From NCBI GenBank assembly GCA_947631135.1, contig CANRKE010000025.1, positions 1 to 14,134 of the forward strand: a DNA stretch of 14,134 nucleotides, given 5' to 3'. The notes below the pieces were generated by a model, which saw nothing but the letters and a program-made list of their open reading frames with translations, was not told the DNA's origin and did not search any database. Positions 7,604 to 13,656 of the stretch are shown here, piece after piece. A program made the position numbers and the translations under genes. The DNA comes from an uncultured Bacilli bacterium (lineage in GTDB: Bacteria > Bacillota_I > Bacilli_A > RF39 > UBA660). Within the stretch, counting starts at the first letter, position 1. Each line of letters opens with the position of its first letter.

Positions 7604-7642
7604 AAAAATAAGAAATTAACAAAAACTTAATTTCTTATTTTT
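7604..7642. terminator. Bidirectional terminator between Fic and ferredoxin genes
   Basis: A perfect 16-bp stem (7604-7619 with 7627-7642) encloses the 7-nt loop CAAAAAC. The stem ends in A5/T5, so either strand yields a hairpin with a run of U. It lies between two convergent genes and should serve both. Confidence 0.88.
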
Positions 7643-7653
7643 AAAATAGTTTT

Positions 7654-7842
7654 CTATTCTTCATATATCGCACTAGTTGGGCAACCATCTATTGCGTTTT
7701 CAATATTTTCTTTTTCTTCTTCATAGTTAAAATCATCTTTAACATATGCAAGTCCATCATCGCCAATATCGAAAACTTTTTCATCAGTTATTGCTGCACA
7801 GCTACCACAGCCAATACATGCATCTTTATTTACTTTAACCAT
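7654..7842 (-). CDS. fer: Ferredoxin, single [4Fe-4S] cluster
   Basis: A 62-aa cytoplasmic electron carrier of the Bacillus Fer type. Cys9, Cys12 and Cys15 in CIGCGSC, plus Cys54 in GCPTSAI, supply the four ligands of one [4Fe-4S] cluster; a second cluster motif is absent. The acidic middle (DDFNYEEEKENIEN) is usual for docking to oxidoreductases. Length and layout match the family. The ribosome-binding site on this strand is AGGAAGAGGTG before the ATG. It has its own promoter and terminator, so it is a single-gene unit, and the partner enzyme is not in the window. Confidence 0.93.
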   Translation of the reverse strand: MVKVNKDACIGCGSCAAITDEKVFDIGDDGLAYVKDDFNYEEEKENIENAIDGCPTSAIYEE

Positions 7843-7865
7843 TTTCTAACACCTCTTCCTAATAA

Positions 7866-7894
7866 ATTATATAAGTAAATTCAAAAAAAATCAA
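7866..7894 (-). promoter_or_regulatory. Promoter of the ferredoxin gene
   Basis: On the minus strand, TTGATT (7894-7889) and TATAAT (7871-7866) are separated by 17 bp, giving a start near 7859 and a short leader with the ribosome-binding site. Confidence 0.65.
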
Positions 7895-7955
7895 TTATAT
7901 ATTCCTTTTTTCGATAAAATATGATATTATTTATTTAGGATTGAAGGTGATATCT

Positions 7956-8813
7956 ATGAGCAGCAGAATGGATCGTTATAAAAATTTAGATGAAAACTTA
8001 GATAATACTATGTATGGAAGAAGTAACAAAAACAGAAAATTATATGATGATATGAACTATGATGTGTTTTCATCAAATGAAACAGTAATAGATACTAGTA
8101 ATGAAATAGATATTACTAAACTTAAACAAATGATAAATAATAGAGAAGACTTTAAAAAAACTAATTCATATAGAAATATATTGGAAGATAAAAATGATTA
8201 TAATTACGATTATATAAAAGAACAAAATGCTAAAGAATATGAAGAAAAAAGTTATGATATTAATGAACTCATTACAAAAGTTAAAAAAGAAAAACAAGAA
8301 AACAATAGTGATGATGATATTAAAAAAAGAAAATTAGTAAATACACAATATGATATATTAAGTAGATTAGATGTAAAATCAAAAAATCATAATATAGATG
8401 ATAAAGAAGAAAAAGATAGATTAGATGAACTTGTTAATACTGTAATAAAAGAAGAGGAAGAAAAGAATGAATCATTAGATTTGTTTGAAGATTTGAAAGG
8501 TGAAAATACAATTATTACAGAAGGGTTTAAAGATGCTGATAGTGATATTTTACCTTTGTACAATGAAGAAATGAAGAAACCGAAAAAGAAAGAAGTAGAA
8601 AAACAAGAGGAAGAAAAAGAAGACGATGATGATTTAGATAGCTTTCTTAGTGGATCCATGGTATTCAATGATGAAGATTTTGAAGATTTTAAAAATATTG
8701 ATAAAAAACATGGAAATCTACTAATTAAGATTATTATATTTGTTCTAATAGTAGTTGCTTGTACAGTTGCAATATTTATATTAGATTCTATGTATCATTT
8801 TATACCATTTTAA
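7956..8813 (+). CDS. Acidic, tail-anchored membrane protein, unknown function
   Basis: I do not recognise this 285-aa protein. Residues 1 to about 255 are strongly hydrophilic, rich in Lys, Glu, Asp and Asn, with likely coiled or disordered segments such as ELITKVKKEKQEN and DELVNTVIKEEEEKNESLD, and an acidic EEEKEDDDDLDSF stretch. One hydrophobic helix (LLIKIIIFVLIVVACTVAIFIL) lies close to the C-terminus, so the bulk should stay in the cytoplasm with the tail in the membrane. There is no signal peptide. The ATG at 7956 is chosen because AAGGTGAT (7944-7951) precedes it; an in-frame TTG at 7941 overlaps that site. spoIIIAH starts 50 bp after the stop with no clear terminator between, so the two may be co-expressed. 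A sporulation or division role is only guilt by association. Confidence 0.78.
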   Translation: MSSRMDRYKNLDENLDNTMYGRSNKNRKLYDDMNYDVFSSNETVIDTSNEIDITKLKQMINNREDFKKTNSYRNILEDKNDYNYDYIKEQNAKEYEEKSYDINELITKVKKEKQENNSDDDIKKRKLVNTQYDILSRLDVKSKNHNIDDKEEKDRLDELVNTVIKEEEEKNESLDLFEDLKGENTIITEGFKDADSDILPLYNEEMKKPKKKEVEKQEEEKEDDDDLDSFLSGSMVFNDEDFEDFKNIDKKHGNLLIKIIIFVLIVVACTVAIFILDSMYHFIPF

Positions 8814-8863
8814 GAATACTTTGTTTGTTATCATAATATACTTAAATGAAGCGAGGGATATAT

Positions 8864-9379
8864 ATGATAAATAAACAAAGTATTTGGTTTTTAACACTTT
8901 TCAGTCTAATATTAGTATTAAGTGTATATTACATTACGATGCCTAACGAACTTTTAATAACTAACAATAATACTGAAGAAACAATTAAAGAAGAAAAAAA
9001 AGATAAAGAAGTTGAAACAACTATTAGTGAAAGTGATGTTTTAACTGCTTTAAGAGTTGAAAATGAAGAAAAAAGGGATAAGGAAGTTGAAGAATTAAAT
9101 AAAGTATTGAATGGAAAAGATTCAACTAGTGAAGATAAAAATAATGCATTTGAAAAAATAAAAAATTTAAATTCTATCAAAGGAATGGAACAAAAATTAG
9201 AGAAAAAAATAAAAGAAGAATTTAAATTAGATGTATTTGTTAAATGTGAAGATAATAATCAAATAAAGGTAGTAACTGTTGGGGATAAACATGATGTTGA
9301 TCTAGCAAGTAAAATTATGAAAAGTATTCAAGATGAATATCAAGATAAGATGTATATATCTGTAAAATTTCAAAATTAA
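8864..9379 (+). CDS. spoIIIAH: SpoIIIAH-like sporulation protein
   Basis: A 171-aa protein. In Bacillus, SpoIIIAH sits in the mother-cell membrane and its outer domain pairs with forespore SpoIIQ to form the channel linking the two cells. The N-terminus INKQSIWFLTLFSLILVLSVYYITMP closely follows the pattern of the Bacillus protein (KKQTVWLLT...VLSVYYI), with one membrane helix at about 7-25. A charged linker of about 75 residues follows. The C-terminal domain (about 100-171) ends DLASKIMKSIQDEYQDKMYISVKFQ, which matches the ring-building YscJ/FliF-type fold of the family. The start at 8864 follows GCGAGGGAT; an ATG at 8846 overlaps that site. The other spoIIIA genes (AA-AG) are not adjacent, which is unusual. 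The stop codon overlaps the terminator of a candidate minus-strand RNA. Confidence 0.88.
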   Translation: MINKQSIWFLTLFSLILVLSVYYITMPNELLITNNNTEETIKEEKKDKEVETTISESDVLTALRVENEEKRDKEVEELNKVLNGKDSTSEDKNNAFEKIKNLNSIKGMEQKLEKKIKEEFKLDVFVKCEDNNQIKVVTVGDKHDVDLASKIMKSIQDEYQDKMYISVKFQN

Positions 9380-9486
9380 AAAAAATTGAAAGGCATCACC
9401 CCCTGAGGGATGCCTTTCTTAAAAAGAATAAAAAGGGGTTGGCTAGTGTGATACTAGCATCAATTCGCCTAATTGGAATTGACGAT
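9378..9486 (-). ncRNA. Candidate small RNA (about 105-110 nt), minus strand
   Basis: A promoter at 9491-9519 predicts a start near 9486-9483, and the RNA would end in a terminator followed by eight U at 9385-9378. The 5' hairpin pairs 9482-9476 with 9466-9460 (7 bp, 9-nt loop). The second pairs 9458-9453 with 9447-9442 (6 bp, 5-nt loop). A single-stranded linker with AACCCCUUUUU follows, then the terminator hairpin. The C-rich linker and the CCCUC in the last hairpin could pair with Shine-Dalgarno sites. I do not recognise it as a known RNA family, and no open frame of note lies inside it. Confidence 0.5.
9388..9418 (-). terminator. Terminator of the candidate small RNA and end of spoIIIAH
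   Basis: GAAAGGCAT (9388-9396) pairs with ATGCCTTTC (9410-9418), with an inner CCC/GGG pairing (9401-9403 with 9407-9409). It is one of the few G+C-rich hairpins in the window. On the minus strand it is followed by two A and eight T (9387-9378), a classical signal. On the plus strand only TTTCTT follows, so it probably also stops spoIIIAH but is better suited to the minus strand. Confidence 0.8.
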
Positions 9487-9490
9487 TTAT

Positions 9491-9519
9491 ATACTAATCT
9501 AAAAAGCTTTATTTGTCAA
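9491..9519 (-). promoter_or_regulatory. Minus-strand promoter of the candidate small RNA
   Basis: On the minus strand a perfect -35 TTGACA (9519-9514), a 17-bp spacer and a -10 TAGTAT (9496-9491) are seen. No protein-coding frame follows it on this strand; it points at the two hairpins and terminator at 9378-9486. The A-tract region 9521-9561 lies just upstream of its -35 and could act as an UP element. Confidence 0.6.
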
Positions 9520-9571
9520 TTGTTTTTTGAAAAAAAATTAAAAAATTTGAAAATTAAAAAACGATTTATTA

Positions 9572-9600
9572 TTTACACTCAAGTGTATACATGATATAAT
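9572..9600 (+). promoter_or_regulatory. Extended -10 promoter of the HerA-like gene with palindromic operator candidate
   Basis: TTTACA (9572-9577), a 17-bp spacer and TATAAT (9595-9600) preceded by TGA form a strong promoter. The inverted repeat TACACT-CA-AGTGTA (9574-9587) covers the -35 and half of the spacer, where a repressor or MerR-type activator could bind. Confidence 0.75.
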
Positions 9601-9628
9601 TGTGTATATAAGTAAAGGGTGATATGAT

Positions 9629-11401
9629 ATGCAAGAGTCTATTGGTCAAATAATTAATATTGATGAAAATATTATAAAATTAAAATTAAATGGTAATCAA
9701 GAATTATATGATGGAATAATTAATAAACATGTTGTATTTATATATGATAATGAAAAATTGATAGGTGAAGCTACAAAAATAAATGAAGGTATAATAGATA
9801 TACTTATAGTTGGAGCTATGAATGGAAATAGCTTCACTCCTGGAGCAGTTAAAAAACCTAAGATGTCATCATTTGTAAGGGCTATAAATGAACAAGAATT
9901 AGAAATATTAATGGGTACTATAAAAGGAATGGAATCAGAATACTTTAATATTGGTACATCTAGTATATATAATTATCCAGTAAATGTTAGATATAATGAT
10001 TTTTTAAATGGGCATTTTGCAGTGTTTGGAAATAGTGGTGCTGGTAAAAGTTGTGGAGTAACTAGAATTATTCAAAATATATTTTCTAAAACAAATCCTG
10101 TTCCTTATAAAACTAACTTATTTATATTTGATGTTTATGGTGAATATAATGTTGCATTTGAAAATATAAATAGAATGTACCCTAATATAAATTCTAAAAT
10201 ATATACTACTAATACTAATGGATCACATTATCCATTAATAAATATTCCATTTTATTTATTAGGATTAGATGATATAGCATTACTTTTAGGTGCGACTGAT
10301 CCAACACAATTACCAATATTATCAAAAGCTATGACATTAGTTAAAATATTTTGTTCTAAAGATGATGTAGTAATAAAATATAAGAATGATATAATAGCTA
10401 GGGCAATTGAACAAATACTTTATAGTGGTAGACCTGCATCACAAATTAGAGATCAAATATTAGCAGTTTTAGCTACATATAATACACCTGAGTTAAATAC
10501 TGAAACTAAAATTGTACAACCTGGTTATACTAGAACACTAAAACAATGTTTAATAATTGATGCATCTGGTAAAATTAATGAAATTGGTTTAGTTATGGAC
10601 TTTATTAAAACATTTATAGATGATAATTTAGAATATAAGAGTAATGGGCAAGAAGTTTATAATCTTGAAGATTTTAAAGAAGCATTAAATTTTGCTTTAA
10701 TTAATGAAGGAATATTAAAGAGTGATAAAGTATATGATTTAACAAATCTTTTAGTAGTAAGATTACAAACATTAATAGATAGTGATGAATCTAAATTCTT
10801 CTATTCTGATAAATATATTAGTAAAGAAGAATATATAAAACAATTACTTACTACTGAGGATGGTAAGAAAGCACAAATAATTGATTTTAATATAAATTAT
10901 GTAGATGATAGAATGGCTAAAACTTTAGTTAAAATATATTCTAAAATGGTATTTGATTTCTGTACTAAATTAAAATATAGAGCATCTTTCCCATTTCATT
11001 TACTAGTAGAAGAAGCACATAGATATATTCAAAATGATAATGATGTTTATTTGCTTGGATATAATATATTTGAACGTATAGCAAAAGAAGGAAGAAAATA
11101 TGGTGTAATATTAGGACTTATTTCACAAAGACCATCAGAAATTAGTGAAACAACTCTTTCTCAATGTACTAATTTTCTAATATTTAGACTTGTTCATCCA
11201 AAAGATTTGAATTATGTTGAAGATATGGTTCCAAATATTACTAGTGAAATTAGTAAAAAGTTAAAAACTTTACAACCTGGTAATTGTATTGGATTTGGTT
11301 CTTCTTTTAGGATACCTATAGTAATAGAATTTAGATTACCTGATCCTATGCCTCAATCTACAAGTTGTGATATTGTTAAAACTTGGTTTGTTTCAATTTA
11401 A
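9629..11401 (+). CDS. herA: HerA/FtsK-type hexameric ATPase (DUF87)
   Basis: A 590-aa ATP-binding protein of the HerA family, hexameric motors that translocate along DNA. In archaea HerA works with the nuclease NurA in end resection; bacterial members often join defence modules (for example with Sir2). The N-terminal 85 residues are beta-rich and fit the HAS-barrel. Walker A is GNSGAGKS (134-141), followed by LFIFDVYGEYN (164-174), a typical HerA motif. Walker B is FHLLVEEAHRYI (456-467) with catalytic Glu461/462. AKEGRKYG (485-492) and LISQRPSEIS (497-506) hold candidate arginine-finger and sensor residues, and VHPKDLNYVEDMVP (522-535) is also typical. The ATP site is complete. AAAGGGTGAT lies just before the ATG. 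No nurA, Sir2 or nuclease gene is adjacent: it has its own promoter and terminator, so any partner acts in trans. Confidence 0.9.
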   Translation: MQESIGQIINIDENIIKLKLNGNQELYDGIINKHVVFIYDNEKLIGEATKINEGIIDILIVGAMNGNSFTPGAVKKPKMSSFVRAINEQELEILMGTIKGMESEYFNIGTSSIYNYPVNVRYNDFLNGHFAVFGNSGAGKSCGVTRIIQNIFSKTNPVPYKTNLFIFDVYGEYNVAFENINRMYPNINSKIYTTNTNGSHYPLINIPFYLLGLDDIALLLGATDPTQLPILSKAMTLVKIFCSKDDVVIKYKNDIIARAIEQILYSGRPASQIRDQILAVLATYNTPELNTETKIVQPGYTRTLKQCLIIDASGKINEIGLVMDFIKTFIDDNLEYKSNGQEVYNLEDFKEALNFALINEGILKSDKVYDLTNLLVVRLQTLIDSDESKFFYSDKYISKEEYIKQLLTTEDGKKAQIIDFNINYVDDRMAKTLVKIYSKMVFDFCTKLKYRASFPFHLLVEEAHRYIQNDNDVYLLGYNIFERIAKEGRKYGVILGLISQRPSEISETTLSQCTNFLIFRLVHPKDLNYVEDMVPNITSEISKKLKTLQPGNCIGFGSSFRIPIVIEFRLPDPMPQSTSCDIVKTWFVSI

Positions 11402-11408
11402 TATATTT

Positions 11409-11443
11409 GAAATATTCATAATTTTATTGAATATTTCTTTTTT
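11409..11443 (+). terminator. Terminator of the HerA-like gene
   Basis: GAAATATTC (11409-11417) pairs perfectly with GAATATTTC (11429-11437) around an 11-nt loop, and six T follow (11438-11443). It starts 8 bp after the stop codon. Confidence 0.88.
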
Positions 11444-11572
11444 ATTACAATATAAAGATTGTTTAAATATAATTTCAATAAATATAAATTATCTAATTCA
11501 TAAATCATTATAATGTCAAATAAAATTAATTTTTATAACTTAAAAAATATCGACAAAATTTAACAAAATTCC

Positions 11573-11610
11573 CATATTTAAATTGACATAAATAATTTAA
11601 ATATGATAAT
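11573..11610 (+). promoter_or_regulatory. Promoter with 33-bp inverted repeat upstream of the secreted protein gene
   Basis: -35 TTGACA (11583-11588) and -10 GATAAT (11605-11610) are 16 bp apart. An 11-bp perfect inverted repeat, CATATTTAAAT (11573-11583) and ATTTAAATATG (11595-11605), flanks the -35 and reaches the first base of the -10, with an 11-bp centre. The symmetry suggests an operator for a dimeric regulator. The ATG at 11603 lies within the promoter and is not the start. The rest of the 285-bp gap (11444-11572) is featureless AT-rich DNA. Confidence 0.65.
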
Positions 11611-11686
11611 ATTGTCTTGTAAGTTTACGATTGTGTGCAAAATTAAATTAAGTAAATTTATGAGTATAATAGTGAGGGGGATGCGT

Positions 11687-13438
11687 ATGAAGGCATTACA
11701 AAATTTAGGTAAAAAAATTATGAATTGTGTTCTTGTGATTGCTCTTGTTCTAAGTACTGGTATATCAACAGTATTTGCAGAAGGAGAAATAACACCAGCA
11801 CAATTAAAAGAAAGCTTAGATACACTATCTTCATCAGTAACAGCACTACAAAGTAGTAGTGATGGTATGATGAGTAGTTATGTAAAAGAAAAAATTGCTA
11901 GTATATTTTCAAGTAATAATTTTACTGAAAATAGTATAACAGTTAGTGCTATATCACCATCAAATGGTAAAATTTATAAAATAGTTGTTACAGCAAATGA
12001 TGATGGATTTACTTTTGATAAAGATTTTAGCATAGAATCAAATGAGCAAGAATTTATAAATGGCGCACAAGTGTTAACTACAACATATACAAATCTTGTA
12101 AGTAGCTTAAATACTTTAGTTGATAAAATTAAAAGTGTTGAAGAAGTTACAGGAAAAAATGTACCAAGTTCTAAAATACTAAATTCATTAGATAAAATTA
12201 AAACAGATGTAGCTAGTGAAACAGAATATAAAGCTAAAAAATATGATATTGATAATGATATTGTAAGTTTAGTAGATATTCAAGGTGATTTAGAGTTATA
12301 TAAAAATATATTAGACTTAAATTCACAATATGAAAAAGAATATATTTCTAGCTTAGTTACTAATATGGAAGAAGTTTTAAATGGTAGTGGTAATAAAGAA
12401 GAAGTAGAATCTTCATATAATAATTTAGTGAGTTCAATTTCTTTAGCTAATGAATTACTTGGTATAACTGACGCAAGCAACGGAAGAATAGAACAAATTA
12501 AAAGTACATTAGGAACTTATGATGATAATCAAAAAGATATCTTTAATACAGTAATTGAAAATAGTGTTAATGGATATGTTGAACCAACTAATGAAGATGA
12601 AAGAACTAATTCATTAAGTAAATTAGAAATTTTAAAAAGTGTATTAAAAAGTGTACTTAATGAAAATCAAACTATTAATGATAAAATTGAATCATATAAA
12701 AAATTGATGTTTACTACATTAAATTCATTAACAGTACATGGTTTTGAATTTGAAAAAGAAGCTATAGATAGTGGTAATAAATTAAGTCTATATGTAGATA
12801 ATTCAGTAACAAAGGTTGATATTGAATTTACATTATCAGATTCTAATTCACGCGGTGAAATACTTGGTAACGAAAATTTAAAAGTAGGAGAAAATGAAAT
12901 AACTATTAAAGTTACTGATAAATATGATAACGTAAAAACTTATACAGTTATAGTAAATAGATTAGAAAAATATGCTGATTTAGGTGATGTTGATTTAAGT
13001 AAAAATAATACTACTACAACAAATACTAGTAATTCAAATGTTCAAGTAATGAACGTAGAAGAAACTATAGAAGATACAGCAGTATTACTTGAAAATACTG
13101 AATCAACTGCAGCTAAAAGTAGTACTGAATCAACAGATAATACTACTAAAAAAGATGAAACTAAATCAAATACTAGTGATAGTAAAGATAAATACAATGA
13201 AGATTTAGAAGAAGAAAAAACTAATCCATTAACAATTGTACTAATTATTGCAGGTATCGCACTTGTTGGATTTGGTATATACATGTTATTTGGAAAAGAT
13301 GAAGATGATGAAGATGATATTAAGGCTGAAGCTCCTAAAAAGGAAGAAAAAGTTGAAATAAAAAAAGTTGAAGTAAAAGATAATAAAAAATCAACTCCTA
13401 AAAAGAAATCATCTAACAATAGCAAAAAAAGAAAATAA
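11687..13438 (+). CDS. Secreted, membrane-anchored protein with cadherin-like beta-sandwich
   Basis: A 583-aa surface protein. Residues 1-31 are a signal peptide: a KK-containing start, a hydrophobic core, then a Ser-Thr-Val-Phe-Ala cleavage site. Residues about 32-340 are Ser/Asn/Lys-rich and mostly helical, with repeated Leu-rich helices such as SLDTLSSSVTALQSS and SKLEILKSVLKSVLNEN. Residues about 346-426 match the pattern of the cadherin-like beta-sandwich domain (PF12733): LNSLTVHGFEF, YVDNSVTKVDIEFTLSD, GENEITIKVTDKYDNVKTYTVIVNR. A Thr/Ser-rich stalk follows, then a membrane helix (about 513-536). The inner tail is first acidic, then Lys-rich. There is no LPXTG motif. The start at 11687 follows AGGGGG by 6 bases; upstream ATGs at 11603 and 11681 are in the promoter or touch the ribosome-binding site. 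An adhesin or envelope role is likely but unproven. Confidence 0.83.
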   Translation: MKALQNLGKKIMNCVLVIALVLSTGISTVFAEGEITPAQLKESLDTLSSSVTALQSSSDGMMSSYVKEKIASIFSSNNFTENSITVSAISPSNGKIYKIVVTANDDGFTFDKDFSIESNEQEFINGAQVLTTTYTNLVSSLNTLVDKIKSVEEVTGKNVPSSKILNSLDKIKTDVASETEYKAKKYDIDNDIVSLVDIQGDLELYKNILDLNSQYEKEYISSLVTNMEEVLNGSGNKEEVESSYNNLVSSISLANELLGITDASNGRIEQIKSTLGTYDDNQKDIFNTVIENSVNGYVEPTNEDERTNSLSKLEILKSVLKSVLNENQTINDKIESYKKLMFTTLNSLTVHGFEFEKEAIDSGNKLSLYVDNSVTKVDIEFTLSDSNSRGEILGNENLKVGENEITIKVTDKYDNVKTYTVIVNRLEKYADLGDVDLSKNNTTTTNTSNSNVQVMNVEETIEDTAVLLENTESTAAKSSTESTDNTTKKDETKSNTSDSKDKYNEDLEEEKTNPLTIVLIIAGIALVGFGIYMLFGKDEDDEDDIKAEAPKKEEKVEIKKVEVKDNKKSTPKKKSSNNSKKRK

Positions 13439-13458
13439 CAATTAAAAAATAAAATATA

Positions 13459-13491
13459 ATAGGACTCAAAACTGAGAGTTCTATTTTTTTT
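13459..13491 (+). terminator. Terminator of the secreted protein gene
   Basis: ATAGGACTC (13459-13467) pairs with GAGTTCTAT (13476-13484), with one G-U pair, around an 8-nt loop. A run of eight T (13484-13491) follows directly. Confidence 0.9.
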
Positions 13492-13539
13492 GAAATAATT
13501 ATTTAATCCGTTTGCTCAAAATGTTTTTGGTTGTTTATC

Positions 13540-13567
13540 AAAAAAAATGAAAAAAAGTTGAAAAAAA
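13540..13567. other. Phased A-tracts upstream of the last gene
   Basis: Three A-tracts of 7-8 bases (13540-13547, 13550-13556, 13561-13567) are spaced about 10 bp apart, the arrangement that bends DNA. A TTGGCA (13578-13583) lies just downstream and may be a -35, but its -10 (TATATT 13599-13604) would be at a short 15-bp spacing. The tracts could act as an UP element. Confidence 0.4.
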
Positions 13568-13656
13568 TTAAATACTTTTGGCAATTTTTTTAGAATAATA
13601 TATTGAGGGGTTATTTAAGAGTTTAATTTTCATATATAGAAATGGAGGTGATAACA

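Noticed and set aside
8387..8668. Minus-strand Ser/Phe-rich open frame
   Set aside because: It is the complement of the Lys/Glu/Asp-rich stretch of the tail-anchored protein; the composition is a by-product of GAA/GAT codons.
8821..8845. CATAATAT as a sigma-E -10 box for spoIIIAH
   Set aside because: It matches only part of the CATACA-T consensus and no matching -35 is seen; such a string is expected by chance in this composition.
8929..9180. Minus-strand open frame of 83 codons
   Set aside because: It is antisense to the charged linker of SpoIIIAH, with Ser/Phe-rich composition and no start signal.
9441..9482. The two hairpins as part of a plus-strand riboswitch for the HerA-like gene
   Set aside because: The HerA promoter at 9572-9600 lies downstream of both hairpins, so they are not in its leader. 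On the plus strand they have no terminator or T run, while on the minus strand promoter and terminator frame them.
13042..13425. Minus-strand open frame of 127 codons, Ser/Leu/Val-rich
   Set aside because: It is antisense to the Thr/Ser stalk, membrane helix and Lys-rich tail of the surface protein. Apparent hydrophobicity comes from complementing acidic codons.
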